64,000 bases of DNA, taken from contig JAHRBS010000002.1 in assembly GCA_024305745.1 (NCBI GenBank), positions 2,294,001 through 2,358,000 on the forward strand. Direction: 5' to 3'. This document shows positions 1-13,700 of this stretch, piece by piece. This stretch comes from Polyporus tsugae. Its lineage: Eukaryota; Basidiomycota; Agaricomycetes; Polyporales; Polyporaceae. Below the pieces are notes generated by a model that was not told the origin of the DNA, did not search any database, and saw only the letters and a list, made by a program, of their open reading frames with translations. Numbering within the stretch: position 1 is the first letter of the stretch; every line of letters starts with the position of its first letter. The position numbers and the translations under genes are program-made.

Positions 1-1511
1 GGCTAGTTCGCGCACCTCATGTCGTCACGCCCGATATCCGCGTCGGAAAGTTCACCCCGATAGCGTCCACCGATGCCCTATGTCACGTCAAGTTTCACGG
101 TGACGAGCCCATCTACCAGGGTCTGGCTGGCACACACCACTTGGCGATGACGTTCGGGTCGCACTTCGGGCTCGTGTCTATGTCGTCCAGCTATCACGAC
201 CCGTGCGGCTACCGGGACCTCTCCGCTGTGCCAACGGCCACGATTTCCGATCCCGACGAGTACCGTTCCGTCTATCATGATCAACAACACCCCAATTATC
301 GGGAGCCGGCCTCTGGGCAATTGTCTCGGACTTGTTCAAAGGGTGGTCCGTCGTCTCCAATTCGCAGTTACAAAAGTAAAGCGAGGCACCGACCTTCACC
401 TTGTAAGTTTTTGCGACTGGCATTTGGGTGTGGAAATGCTAACGTCCATTGCTCAGATGACCTGTCGGTGCGTGACCGTAGTACATCCGCGCATCCATCC
501 CAAGTCCGTGGCCGCGACAAGTTCGTGGATATCACCCATGCTTGGATGCCACCGCCTTTGCCGAGCTGGGAACGTGCCATGTAGGCGGTGGATCGGTCCG
601 ACAAGGCTAGACCTGGCCGCTGGGGGTACTGGATCCCCGATCCTGTTCTACTTCTCGGGCCCAAGAATCCTGTGCGCCTCCAAACATACCTCATGAACTG
701 GCTCAGAGCTCGTCCTGTTTTGCTCTATATGCTGCAAGCGTGCTTATGAGATCAAGCAGATTTTCGGCCGGGTTTTCTCGGAGCAGCAACTGAACCTGGC
801 GTGCGCAAGCGGGAAGTAGAATGGCATCACCATCGCGTTGTCGCCGTGGATGATTAGATTGGCCCGCTCGTCATCTGGGAGACATTCGAGCTCGGTTTCC
901 GATACGAGCTTTGGGCTCTAGATCACGCCATGCGTCGCACGGTTTCCCCAGCGCAGGAGGTAGAGAGGGTAGCACTCTTGGCTCGAGTTTTTCCCTCAGA
1001 AAGTTTGTTTGCCGTGCTTCATCTTCCCTCGCCGGAGTCCCGTGGTCTGTTCGCTCCCCTCCCACACCGTAGAATCTCATCCCTCAATGCACTCTGCGAG
1101 ATATTGCGCCTATGGCCTATGAGCCCTCCGGATATCGCAAACGCCAAACCATTGCTAATTTCAGATTCCGTGGACGCTATCGAGGCGCGGGAGTTGCGGC
1201 TGGCTTGTTTTTACACGCAGACATTGCCGTGGCAGGGAGAGCGCCTATTGTTCCTCATCGTTTTCCTGTACGACCTACTACGTAGTCTCCGCCAACATAT
1301 CACGCATGTATTCTTGGCCCCTTGATTCGCGCGTACTAGTGTCTACATGCCCGGTGTTTCAAAGAGCTGGTCATTTACTACTTGAGCTAATCCGCGATAT
1401 GAATAATACATGAGCGATAGTACTGTATACCGGAGAAACACCACTCATTCAATAAATATAAGTGTGTAGTGAGAACAACATGCTTACAGCTAGTCTCCCA
1501 GTCGTCTCTCT
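1..1511. other. left-edge region, no assignable gene
   Basis: A + frame is open from base 3 to about 585 without a stop after base 60 and contains a plausible coding stretch at roughly 60-330 (His/Tyr-rich, with YQGLAGTHHLAMTFGSHFG). It could be an exon of a gene entering from the left, but I recognise no family. A second + frame (930-1325) shows no motif. The last 180 bp before 1512 are AT-richer and fit the 3' flank of the P450 on the - strand. No RNA gene or repeat was seen. Confidence 0.3.
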
Positions 1512-3931
1512 TCACAACCTCGACTTGACTATCACGGGAAGAGGAGGGCATCTCGTCACACCAAGCTCCCTGATCCCCTCCCTCCAAGCCCGAGCGTCCC
1601 ACCCCTCCTGCAACTCGAACTTGAACTGGCGCAACAGCGCACACACCACCATCCGCATCACCGTCGCGCTGAGGTCCTTGCCGATGCAGTTCATCGGCCC
1701 GTACGAGAACGGGATGTACGCCATCTTGTTGTGCGCCAGCATCGCAGCGTCGTACTCGACGCCCTGCGCGACGTCGCCAGGCAGACCGCTCCGGGGCAGT
1801 TTCGCAGACTTGAGCTTTCCGGAGGCGATGAGCCAGCGCTCGGGCCAGAAGATGTCCGGGAAGGAGAAGTTGCGCGGGTCGAGCTGCATCGAGCGCGCGT
1901 GGCACGCGAACGACGTGCCCGGGGGGAGGTACCTATGTGCGATAACGTCGGAATCATCGCAGTCAGAAGCTGTAGGAGAGCGCGCGGAGGACGAAGGCAC
2001 AACCGACGTACACGCCACCTGCATGCATCCCGCCTCCGTGCTGCGGCACTCTGCGGGGGCTGCCGTTGGGTGCAGGGTTGTACAGACGCATCGTTTCCGC
2101 TCTGTACCGAACCTGTCAGCATCTGCATCTGCGTGGTCCCCGCCAGACAAGGCATGGAATGTGGCTCTTACATGACGGCCTCGAGGTAGTGCATCTCATG
2201 GTGATACGAAGTGTCCGCGGCAGCCTGGGACCCGTGGCAGAACCTGTCCACCTCCGCTTCGAGCGCGGCGTATATCTGCGGCTGGGTGAGGATGCCGTAG
2301 AACAGACAGGTCAGCCCGATCGCCGTCGTCTCCGTCCCGGCGACGACCGCGAGGATCCCGTGGTTGACGAGCTCGTTCATGGGGAGAGGCTCCGCGTTTC
2401 CCAGGTCTTCGTCGCTCTGTGGATGTGTCAGTCACACGACTCGCGAGAACAGATCTAGACATGCGATAAGCGCGACGACAGACCAGGTGGTAGAAGAGGT
2501 CTGGGTTCTCTGACCCTCGAGCCATCCGCATCTCGATCAGCGCTTCACACTTCGCCATGAATCCAGTGACCTGCGCCACTACGGGAGGAATCAGTCGGAC
2601 GTAGAACCCTAGCCATGGAACGTGTGCCAAGAAGGCGGCGGGTCTGATACAGAGTGAGAGTGAGAAGCGACTTCCCGACGTACAGGTGGGACGAATGACG
2701 CACACTGCCCCGTCATCGATGGGTGACCAAAACGTTTTGTTCTCTGTAAGTCTCGAAGCCTCTCCGAAGCTGGAGGGGATTCCATCAGTAAGGCACCGAT
2801 GCACGGTAGACGAATGGCTGCTCACACCATGTTGGCTATAAATCCACGCCTAGATTGATAGGGTCGATGGGGGGCATTGTGAGTCCAACGACAATCTCAC
2901 GCGTCACAAAACTACCTACATAAAGGGCCCGAAAATGTGTTGCGTGACGATTATTTGACCGCACCGCGACTCGAGGGAGCGGACGAGTTCGTTCACTCGA
3001 TTCTCCATGAGGATTTCATACTCTTTCACAGCGGAAGGGGTCATGCCGCGATTCCAAGGTCTCCTGACCCTTTTATGTTCCTTGAGATCCTGGATGCCGA
3101 TAAGTGGCGGGTCGTCGTATTTGAGCGTGAATCCCAGCCAATCTGAGGGGTTCGATTTAGAAAAGCCGTGACCAGTAGTCGTTTAAAGTCGAGAACGCAT
3201 ACTTGGACCCTTCGGCGCGCCGGTGGCTCCCATGAGGGCGTCAATGAGCGACGGATCTCGGATAGAGACTTCGTTTGGTCCTGGCGTACACAGTCTCAGG
3301 GGATATGCGTTTGGCGTTCTGTAGGATGACGTACCCGTCCGGACAATGTCCCCGTATTCTTCGTGGAGGGCCGTGATTTGCTGCGACTCCATGCCCATCG
3401 CACAACGAGTTGCCATCCATATCTTCGTCACCTTGAAGCGGAGCGGTCCAGGGACCCGCGCGAGGGGATGAAAGGGAGACAGCCGATAGATGACCACCGA
3501 AGCTATGAGTGCCCCGAGGTATGTCCCATAGATCAATAGCCATGAAGGAATTATGGACCCTGCAGCACCGGACCCTAGTGCCCAAGCAGCTCCCGATATC
3601 GTAGTCGGCGGACCGAGTAAGAGGGCCAAATGGAAAGGCACGTAGTAAGTTTCGTGTAATCTGAATACCTGATGCGCGACCTGACAGTACGGGTTGAGAC
3701 GACGGAGCACGAGGCGGAAAGAAAGGAGGACGTACGAGAGCACAGCAGGCGGAAAGAGAAACCAGGAATACGGGCGGAGCCATCTCGTGGGCCGTGCAGG
3801 GCGGACAGATGGAGAAGACAACCAATCGAGTGGCTTATGGCTTTCGAGAACAGAGTCGAGCTACGTCTGTCCACCGCGAGCGGAGTGGCGGCAAGGCATA
3901 GCCCTAGGGCATCGTTATTAGGGATAACCAA
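1512..3931 (-). CDS. cytochrome P450 monooxygenase (P450-1)
   Basis: Haem-thiolate monooxygenase, expected to sit in the ER membrane through its N-terminal helices. The joined model reads in frame through exons 3821(or 3931)..3203, 3142..2920, 2849..2826, 2769..2704, 2643..2484, 2416..2172, 2101..2012 and 1932..1512. All seven introns are GT..AG and 56-79 bp. From 3821 this gives 616 codons including the stop. Seen motifs: hydrophobic N-terminus, proline hinge (LARVPGP), helix C (RPWNRGM), I-helix AGTETT, K-helix ETMR, and haem loop FSYGPMNCIG with the cysteine ligand. The N-terminus is uncertain: ATG 3821 makes the protein rather long, and a first exon from ATG 3931 spliced to about 3683 would give a more typical start. 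No lesion was found, so it looks functional. The substrate cannot be inferred. It is one of three P450s in the window. Confidence 0.88.
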
Positions 3932-6613
3932 AATAGAAATTCGGAAACGACCTCACTGCATGATATGTAGTTGGATCAGATTCTGAGCGGCATGAGACAG
4001 ATGAAACGTGGCAGCAACGATGAGGTTCTGGACCAGGGACTCCAACAAGTATGAGTATGAAAGAACCCTAGCACGTCGTGCGGTGCAGCAGATGCGCCGG
4101 GGATACCCCCACGATGTGTTGCGAGGCTTGTGAAAGGGGCGGGAAGCCGAGGAACCGTTCTTGGGCCAGTGGGAGGACGGAGCGCCTCCAGTTGGCCCCC
4201 GGAGACCCTGACAGTGGCCAACATTCCCAGGAATCTCAAACTGCCACGGGGAGATATCGATATCGTTGCACAAAGTTCGATACGAACGTCGAACGACGTT
4301 CGCACACATGCGGAATGGGGTTCAGGGGCTATGCGAGCGTTTCCTCAAGCTTTCAAGTGCCGTTCAGCGCCCGATTTCTGGTGCGTGGAGAACACGAACT
4401 TGACAACTCACCTGGTACCTGGCCTGCACTTCATTCCCAACACCAAATCTGGCGAGCTTGGAAAATGGGGCTCCGCACGTGCATCTGCGAGCACTGGTAT
4501 GAGAGAAGCGTAGAGCAGAACTGCTACCGTGTTCCGCCATCCGCTGGTGTGGTGCGTAGTACCGTACTAGTCGCGGCAGCGTGGGGAGATTGCGGGTTTA
4601 CGTCAAAGCGTCCCTTCCTTTGCCCGCGTTAGTTGAATGCATTCCTGAGCTGAGTCCTCGGGCGGTGCTGCACTTCCAGCCAATTCGCAGGAACCGTGGG
4701 TTGCCGCCGTAAGAATCATTCCTTTGACTGGGTTAAGAGGTAGAATGAACAGACGCAACGCTCTTGAACTTGGCTTCCGATATGATGCCTCCCGACCTGA
4801 TCGCTTTGGAGACATTCAGTTGCACGACCCCATGCAATGCCTGAACACCTACCGCAAGCTTACGCAAGAATTCGGATGCCTCGTACGTTGCAACCCGGGT
4901 CTCTTGATAAATCCCGTCACTCCGGGCAGGAGGAACTGCAGTCGAGTTACTACCGGAATTTTGGCCTATTCAACGGTACTCTCTCAAGAGATCCGAGTCG
5001 CCAGCAGGTCGGGAGAGAAAAGGGTATTCCGATTCATGAGCGCCCACTGGTCACAGAGGTCACAAACTTGATATGCCGTGACGTCACCGGATTGGCTCCG
5101 AGGGCTCGGCGGTGAGCCCGACGTCAACGTTAACTTGAACGTTACCGGTCAACGCTGCTCTTGCGACGTCTTGCCCTCTCTTGTCTCAAGCCCCCATCTT
5201 CGCTCTATGTACTGCAATCTCATCATCTGCTGCACAGCATAATTTTATGGGGTAGCCCGCTAGCCGATGAGAGCTGGCAGTGGCGCGGGAGCCACGGCGG
5301 CGTAGTAGCCTATGCGGCCTGCTGGCATAGTGTTGCTCCGAAAAAGGACCGTCCGAGTCGCGAAGATGGTGACTCTGTGAGTTAGTTTCGACACTATTCA
5401 AGGTTAATCGCCTGCAGCTGACAATACAGATCGTAACTTTTCTCATCTTGGCAGGTCCAGCGCTGAGTTCGCCCGCAACAGGCAGCTTTCAACCGCGAAT
5501 CGCCGTCGAGCGATGTTTCGGGTCGACAAGTTACTGTGTGTACGTGTACCGCCGGTCCGCGTTCCCTCCACCTTGATCTGGATGCTCATTATTTGACATA
5601 TTCATCTGTCTGCGTGTAGTAGTGGGAAAGGATCATCATCGCCGGACGATCCTCGCCATTGTCGCCCCGAACCTAGAGCGACAGATGCTTCCCATGCAAC
5701 TTGGCCCCCAACCCCACGCCTCTCCATCATCCACTTCGTCTTCGTCCATCTCTTCCTTGATGATGACACTTCTGGCCTGCAGAATCGTACCTTCCCCTTT
5801 GCCATCTTTTGGAATAGAACGTGTTCCCAGCGACAACTGCGCCCGAGTCCCACCGGACGGAATGTTATCCCAGATACCGCTATCATATTCTGTACGTACT
5901 GTATCCGTCTTCTCGGGCTATGCTGTCTGCCTCCTCCCCCGACCAGCATCTTCCCAGGTTGCTGCTTACCATCGTTTTAGGCATCTATGACCGCACGCCC
6001 AGTCCACTCCACCGCAACGTCGCCCGTCATCTCTCACAACGCGATCGCCGCCAGACGCATCATCAAGACGACGAACATATCCAGCGTTGCGGCGCACGAG
6101 GTGCTCCTGAGGATCAGTTTCGATCTGCAGCATGCAGTGCCTACGTTCCCCGAGGCAGATGCGCCCACAGGTCTCGGTCAATAGTCGTCGGTCGCTAGAC
6201 AATGGCAGCGGTTCGCACGGGGATCCTCGTCAGCCCTTCTCGCCGCCGATCTGTGTAGGGCCAGCTCACCCCCCCCGTGCCCCCACACCGAGCTCCCCAA
6301 TTGTGTTGAGATCGTGACCCCATGTTAATCGGCCTCGCCGTAGAGAACGAGACCATATGCACGATGTTCATACACCATAACGATTGACAATGCATCGTAT
6401 AAGTTACAATATCCCTATGTCCTAGCCCATCCCGTCGATGTGGTGTTGATGTCAACCGCGTTCCCTTCGACCCCCTCAACGGTGCTTCCTCCACTCAACA
6501 CTTGCATTGCAACACCTCAGCAAAGCACGCAAATGCGTGCACTCCACGCCCGCCGCGGGTTATACGACCGTAGAGACCTTGGAAAACGACGCGTCCTAGA
6601 GGCAAAAGCAGGG
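3932..6613. other. long intergenic region, nothing assignable
   Basis: About 2.7 kb between the P450 5' end and the DUF6534 3' end. Open frames here (for example 4078-4632 + and 5821-6198 +) have basic, low-hydrophobicity translations without family motifs or consistent splice-linked partners. I see no transposon ends. The region could hold a decayed gene or a divergent promoter. Confidence 0.4.
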
Positions 6614-8642
6614 TCAGCGAGGACTCGAACCACAGGACCCAGTCGCTAGACGTACCGCAAGGGTCTGCGGACCCGAGAGCTCGGTGGTGTGCATGTGGGC
6701 GCTGCGCACCGCGAACGTCGACAGCGAGACGCTCAACGCTTCGCTTTCGCTCATAGTGCCGTTGCCCGTGCGCACGAACGTGCGCGAGTTGAGTCTGTTG
6801 CACGTACACCCCCGTGCATGTCAGAAAACACAGTCAAATATAGCCGACGCAGTTTTGCATACGATGTGAGGAGGGCGTTGATGTAGACTGCGGGGTATAT
6901 GCGGAGTGAGATGCGCTGCCAGGGGGGTCTACGAAGCGGGCGAACTCACGCTTCCCGAGCAAGAAGTTTATAGCCAAGTTGTAGAGCAGCGTGGGCCACA
7001 GTTGGTACTGCGGTGTAACGTCAGTAGTCTACGGAGTCTGCAACCCAACGGCTGGAGTGCGCACGGTGATGAGGTTCAGGACCACGAAAGCCCTGTTTGC
7101 GGAGAACGGCTCAGAATGCGAGATGTGCGGTAAAGCATGGTGCCTTACGTTGTAAGACCACCGGTGGTAATCGTGAGGGCGATGATCCTTCCGATCATGT
7201 CGTCGGACCTGGACGGCGGTGAGCGACGTATAGGCGACGGCGCGCACGCTGGCAACAATGCTCACTTCCGGATACCGGACTTCCCCTTGTGGAGGTACCA
7301 CACCATGGCTGCGGAGATGAAGGTGTCCGCTACCACTGCAACGGCCAGACCAGAACTCCCCGTGGTCTGCGATGTGTCGGATCGTTCATAAACACGATAA
7401 TGGGGGCAAGTCGCGATCCGTGACCCACCTTGAGTCTCTTTACTCCCGCAGGGAAGTCGGGGTTGAAGAATCTGAATGGCGACGATATAATTCATGTGGA
7501 ATAGGGTGAAGTGCAAAGGTGCTCACTGTTCAATCGGATAGTCTGTCAATTGGGGTGAGATGGTCCGTTCAATGCCATATAAGGGTGATCAAGACTCACA
7601 CAAGTTCATCGCTGAAAAGTCACGACAGTTCAGTCAAGAAATCGAAAGGGGACAACAGCATGGCAGGCGGCGCACTTAAGTGAGCAACAGTAAACAACAT
7701 CTGACATCGTTTCGAGGTTAGCAACATGCCAGAGGGAGACGATAGTAACTCAACTTACAGCTGTTCCCGTCACGTAGCGGTCGCGTCCTACTACATGGCA
7801 GATGTCAGCGCATAGGCCTGGCAATTCGGGTACGACGTCCAAACCATACATTTCCAAATCCGCAACACAAAGAAGCTGGAATCAACGCGGTCAATGTGAG
7901 GACCAGACTCTAGACGCAAGACGATCACACCTTTCGACCACAAAAGCGATCACCGCCTGTGATAGCGATGAGACACCGGATGGGCATACGAGAGATGGGG
8001 AACGCACATTGATTATGACCTCGGTCTGTGTCGTTGACTGAGTCAATGAAAACCGAGGGAAAGGGGGCAGATCAGCTTACCGGGATGCTCCTGAACAAGG
8101 CGACGACAAAGTCAACCTCAATGCCCCACAACTAGAAATACGATCTCACCATGAAGATTTCAGAAGTGCGAACGGATTGGAGTAGTTGGTGATGACGTAG
8201 TAGTAGAGGGCTTGGATGATGATAGCCTGGTGGGCCGTGTCCAGCAACCTGAGGACAGGCTGTGAGATATGACCTTGAGGGCACTACGACAGGAACTTGA
8301 ATTACAGGAGGAGCGCAACCTAAACCCAGGTATCAAAGTCGGTCAGCGTGCCTGAATGGGACCACGAGGGGGCTTGATACTCACAACGTTCCTGAGGTAC
8401 CAAGCATCCGTCTTCGACTGCTGAGAGCGGAAGTAGTGGAAAGTCTGGATACATGTCACGCCATAAATCCTGACCACAGCAAAGCGCAGTATATTGTCAG
8501 TGCACGCGATGTCCTGAGGAGGAGAGGAGACGTACATGCACGATATGGCCCCTCCGATGAGTGCAATGCCCATGGTGCTATTGAGGTCAACGTTGGCGAG
8601 AATCAGTGCAGCCTCCTCGGCATGGACGCAGAAATCGGACAT
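6614..8642 (-). CDS. DUF6534 family seven-helix membrane protein (copy 1)
   Basis: Multi-exon integral membrane protein of the basidiomycete-expanded DUF6534 family; function unknown. The first exon from ATG 8642 contains the family-typical opening NVDLNSTMGIALIGGAI. It is spliced (GTACGT donor) to a stretch with IYGVTCIQTFHYF and AWYLRN. Further blocks in family order are LLDTAHQAIIIQALYYYVIT (about 8240), LWGIEVDFVVALFRS (8100), SFFVLRIWK and GRDRYVTG (7870-7760), NYIVAIQILQ (7490), ADTFISAAMVWYLHKG (7310), MIGRIIALTITTGGLTT (7170), YQLWPTLLYNLAINF (6990) and the ending LNSRTFVRTGNG (6790). The stop is TGA at 6616-6614. Expected length is about 330-360 residues. Blocks line up without an obvious lesion, but several intron edges in 7400-7750 were not resolved. 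Confidence 0.75.
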
Positions 8643-9490
8643 CGTGGGTCGACCGATGCGTAGGTGCTGTCTAGGGCCGAGTGGAAGGCTCGGAACAGCG
8701 TCGTAGAGTCACTGATACACTGATTGTGAACGATATCTGCGCCGGCCTACATATATGCGGTGTCAGTAAGTGCATGTCCGAGCCTGCGAAAGACGAATGG
8801 TGAACCTTACTCGTTGCCAATCCATCAGCCCCCCCCTCCCGGGTGACAGCTGCTCAGTTTGACGGCGTCGATGATATGCCCTACTCGGCGAAAAGCCACC
8901 GAGATAAGTCCTTGTCCCTTCCTCCCACGTCGGAGGTCCAAGCTGCCAACCATCGTGCACGTGATCCTTAGGAGGAGTTGTTAAAGCATCTCAAACACAC
9001 CAGGAGATGATCATGTGCAAATAGGACAGGCCCTATGTTTCCGAGAACGGTGTGTCGGCGACGCGCGAATGCGCGGAGATCTGTGAATGGGTGAGAAGTC
9101 AGGATTGTGTGGATGGGCGCTGCACGCACCGCCTCATAGATCCCAGGTTCGCTTCTGATCTGTCTGGTGCGCCCATTGAGTGTTTCGTACAAGGTGAAGA
9201 TGCATGAGCCGAAACCGATGGCGAATTCGGCGCTTGATAGTCCGTGGGAATAATTCTGCACTCCGCATCTTTCCGCTACCAGCGTCAACCTTAATTTTGT
9301 AGCTTCAGCTTCCAGGCCCAGGCAGGCAAACGGGCAAGGGCAAGGCACCTGTTCCGGAGGGACTTCCCTTCTGACACCAGCAGCAGCCAATAACCAAGGT
9401 CCGTTCCGTAGTATATCTCGCCAAATAGCTCCCAACCGCCCCGAACCGCCTCCGTCTCTTTTTCTTGCTGCGTCTGAGCAACTGTCCAAG
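8643..9490. other. intergenic, divergent promoter region
   Basis: About 850 bp between two divergently transcribed genes (DUF6534 copy 1 on -, hydrolase on +), so it probably carries both promoters. A - strand frame spans 8968-9507 but overlaps the hydrolase start and shows no motif. No clear TATA box or repeat was seen. Confidence 0.4.
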
Positions 9491-10764
9491 ATGTCATCCG
9501 TATCCAAGAGCTACAACGAAGCATGGCTGGACGGTCGGGATGGACACCACTTCTACACCAGGACCTACCCAGCGACATCGCCCCAGAAGGCAGTTCTCGT
9601 GTTTGTCCACGGGTTCGGGGACCACATCTCTCGCTACGAAGACGTCCACCCACGTTTCGCCGAGCGTGGCATCACCGTCTTTGCCTACGACATGCGCGGA
9701 TTCGGCCAGACAGCGTTGGACGAGGAGCGCCGGAGCGCAGGCGAGCTGTATGGCAAGACAAATCGCCCGATAGAGCTCGGAGATCTCGACTGGTGGGTGA
9801 ATCACGTCGCGCGGACGTATCCCGACGTGCCCCTCTTCGTTATGGGCCACTCAGCGGTATGCTCTTCGCGTCTTTCCTCAAGATCGGGGTCTAACATGGC
9901 GTCATAGGGTGGCGGACTGGTTCTTGCGTTTGGAGCGCTCTCCGGGCCACCTCCCTCCCCAGAGACGGTCGCGAAAGTGTCCGGAATAATCGCGCAGTGC
10001 CCACTCATCCGCTTGACACATCCCAACGGAAAGTTCACCACGGGCCTTATGAACCTGCTCAGCAAGGTCTCGCCTTCCTTCCAGGTACCCGCGCCGATGC
10101 CTGCGAACGTAAGTTTGGGCGTGTTTCCAGCTTATCGTAGTGCATCCTTTCTGACTGCCAGGGAAACAATAGAGGTTCTCGCATGACCCCGCTGTCGAGG
10201 AAGCGCTGCTCAACGACCCCCTCCGGACGTCGAAAGGCACCGTGCGCGGCCTTCACGACATGCTTTCGCAGGTCCGTCGCGGAGCTGCTATGATAGTCTT
10301 GCGTCTCACGGATTTTCTGTTGCTACGTGCAGGGCGAAGAGCTCCTCCAAACAGGGTACAAACGCTGGCCGGACAATCTTCCCGTATGTTTACCAGCCGT
10401 CCTATCGAAAGGCGCGAGTCGACCATTTCATTTTTCAGATAATCACAACTTGGGGCACCGCTGACGAGGTAAGAGTCAAGCACTATCGAGCGAGTCGGCT
10501 TTCTCATGTCCGCCTGTCCTGGATAGGTCAACTGCCCGAAGGCCGGAATCGCGTTCTTGAACAAGCTGCAGATCGAGGACAAGAAGCTAGTCGAGTACGA
10601 TGTGAGTACCGCACTCTGGCCCCTGTCGCCATACCGTCAGCTCATGGGGACCCCAGGGTGCCCTCCACGACTTGCTGCACGAAGCCGGGGACGTTCCGGA
10701 CAAGGTAATTGGGGAGTACGTCTCGTTCATCGAAGCACACCTGTCCGGACGTCCCGCTGCTTAG
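9491..10764 (+). CDS. monoglyceride-lipase-like alpha/beta hydrolase
   Basis: Serine hydrolase of the Yju3/MAGL (serine aminopeptidase S33) group, which cleaves monoacylglycerols or similar esters. Seven exons were worked out: 9491-9856, 9908-10108, 10173-10271, 10333-10383, 10439-10468, 10527-10601 and 10657-10764. They sum to 930 nt, 309 residues, the usual length for the family. Seen: oxyanion block FVHGFGDH near residue 38, FAYDMRGFGQT, and nucleophile elbow GHSAGGGL, with the serine codon just before intron 1. The acid is in TWGTADE and the catalytic histidine in GALHDLLHEAG. Start ATG 9491 fits (MSSVSKSYNEAWL). No signal peptide is visible, so it is probably cytosolic or lipid-droplet associated. 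Intact. It could act on an acylated metabolite of the locus or be a housekeeping lipase. Confidence 0.93.
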
Positions 10765-13700
10765 GTAGCTCGCTTCGTTTCATTCTGTGTACGCGGATAG
10801 GATACCAGAACGAACGGAATTCGCGTCCGGCCAAGGTCCGCTGGCCATATGTCGTTTCCCCGAGCTACAATGCTTCTCTGCGCTGTCCCTGCGGTGATAG
10901 CAAGTGTAAGCAGGCACCGAGCCACCTTCAGTCCGCGCCCGACTGCGACTCTCCCTGGATATGTAAAAGTCGAATACGAGAAGCCACCGTCCATCGCTGC
11001 AGAAGCCAGCTTAGAGGGCACAACTACCGAGGTCGTAGTATGTGCCGCGGCATTGCGTGAGGGCGACGGATGCGCGTGGTGTCAGGTACAGTATACTACA
11101 GTACTTCTTTGACAAATGAGTCCGCAGGCCGCGAATAACGGAACTTCCCTCCCCCCTCATATCAACTTCCGCCTCCCAGAAGAAGTGTCCGAAAACGGAA
11201 AGTAGACTTCAATGGCAGGTCTCATACGGGATTCGAACTTCTCTGACATCAGGCCGGCCGAGGTATGGTCTCAAAGAGGATCCGCGGTCTGCCCCCACGG
11301 AGAACCTGAGTCCTCGCCATTCGATTCATTCAGAGAAATGCCATGTCCAGGCCGGCGGAGACGGCCGCCATCTCTGACAGGTCGGAGGTACCCGAGGACT
11401 CGGAAGCAGGCGGTGCAGTAAGGTTCGCTCAACTGTTCGGACGGTGAGACGGACATTGACTTCCCTAATATTAATACTGGCCAAGGAACGTCCTTGCGGA
11501 GGCACCTCACAACTACAGCATCCGTGAAGGACTGGGAAACATGCACATGCATATGGGTTGTGTCATGTGCACATACGTGTGTCGGCGCCGAAACCGAGAT
11601 CCTGGGGTTCTAAGCAAATTTCCGTCCTTCGCGGTAACTGGTGTTAGCAATAATAGTAGTGGTTCTTCCTGTCGAGTCGAATGATGCTACCGAGCAGTGA
11701 GCGCACGCTAAATTGGGCACACTTTTGTCCCCAGATGATGTGTCTCCCTTCACCAAGTTCAACACCTTGCTGAGCATACCGCAACAAATCGAACACGCGG
11801 ACTGAGCGAGGTAATACTATACGTTAGGCATCACATTTGCCGTGCGGGTAGAGGGTTATCGGTCACCGGTCACCGCGGGCCGAGGAAGTTCCTTCGTCGG
11901 CGTCCAGGCACCAGAGTTCTGAACTTCTGCGGTGTTTGGACGTCTGTTCGGAGTCCAAACCGGTGAGCCCTAGACGCGACAGGGGAGCCACCCTGGTAGA
12001 CGACGACAAATGAAGTAGGCCAGGAGACGTATCCAACAGGTGGGACGAGACAGAATGTCAAGGGGTAGACAAGTACGCAAAACTCCGGGGGTGCTGAGAG
12101 CGGAGAGGTAGAGCGGAGGGATGTCTTTGGCATATCGCTATCACACCACCCTGAGAGTGTCCTTGATTCGAGGTGCTTCTTTGTGAGCGCGGTCTGTCGA
12201 GATTGGTGGAGTAGGACAGACTCACCTGTGACTTCCACCGTTCCGGATACGACCAGATATCTAACACAAATCTGACCGCCGGTGTCCTGTGAAAGACGGC
12301 CGTCAACATTGCCGCAGCTGTAGAGCCAGACGAGCGCGACAGAAGGCAATCTCGAGAAGCGATATACGACATCGAAACGCCGCCATATTGACACGTCGGG
12401 GATGCTAGGACGCGCCGAACTCGAAGGAGTCGAATGACGGAGGGTACGAGACTACCGAAGACCGGGCCTATCATAGGGTAAACACGACAGGCCGGCTTCA
12501 TGAGTATGCGAACCCGTTATTATTGCTTCGAATCCTTGGCTTCTCCCGCGCATGATCAGGTTGCAAGACAGCGCTCTGGTCTTCTTCGCCACACATCATG
12601 TTTTGTGGCGTCTTCTCAAAGGCCTGGGATGAATGCTCAGTCAAGTGGAGGATAGCATTCCGAAAGACGTAGCAGACCTGAGATCGCAGCAAAACAGAGA
12701 TGCCTGATTGGGATACCCCGTATCGAGGGTCATGTGGAAAACCATTCAGCTCCTAGATGGAAGGCGAGGGCGGGGTGATGATACAGATGTGAACTATCCG
12801 GATTGTTGTTATTGCATCGCCTCGTTCATAGATGTTGATGCTAGCAGCCAGCAGGTAAGGCGGTGATATAGAAGTCACTCGGACGGCACTTACAGAAGGA
12901 CCCCTGTTCGCATCCACGGCACATGCAAATTTCTCCTCGTCCTCCGAGGCTTTGCCGGTTCTCCTCGTGCTTCGTATGTGACCGCAGCGGCGTTCAGCAG
13001 TTCTAGATTCGGTCAGACCAAGCTAAGAAAGAGACTGCACAATGAAAGGTAGAAGACTATGGCGAGTGGGGGTTGCGATCAAGGCTGGTGGCACGGACTC
13101 ACGGGTGGCAACTTTCTTCTCAAATTGGTATCCCAGACGCCCGTGTGAGGAATGGGCGCTAGAGTGGGCGTTCTCAGCCCGCCGTTGGCAGCCTATGCCG
13201 ACTGGCATCATTTCTCATCCTCCTCCGCCAGGCTCCAGCTCATCTCTTCCGCTAGTCTCCGGCTCCAACTCGACTGTCATTGTTTATGCGATGATCTACG
13301 CCAAGATATGTCCCTCACTGGCTCGAGGGCGATAGCTCGGCGATGTCCTCGTCATGCTCCTCGACGGCATGACGATTCTGCGAAGGCAAGTTCTGTCTGC
13401 TATTGGAGACAGTGCGGTGTGCCAATGCTTCTCCAGGCACCTGTACTGCGGACCTCGTAATCCCGCCGGGAACACAGCGCGATGTAATCCAACAACAATC
13501 CAACAAGGTGCCGGTGTCATCGAGGCTGTGCATCGAGGGCGATTGGCCTGGGCTCTCACCGTCACATCAATCGTATACTTACAGAAAGTAACAGTCAGTA
13601 GACTGGCACCGGCGTCCGATCGGACCACGCATGGCGGTGAGTATACTTCGATTCCACAAAGCCCCCGGAACCCATTCTGTTCCGCGCCTTCTGGATTGTT

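Noticed and set aside
1462..2175. 237-codon + strand frame
   Set aside because: Runs antisense to the conserved C-terminal exons of P450-1 (haem loop and K-helix on the - strand).
6614..6660. T-loop-like GGTTCGAGTCC on -
   Set aside because: No matching acceptor, D or anticodon arms, and it lies in the C-terminal coding exon of DUF6534 copy 1.
11205..11260. GGGATTCGAACTTC, resembling a tRNA T-arm on -
   Set aside because: I could not fold a cloverleaf with a plausible anticodon arm around it.
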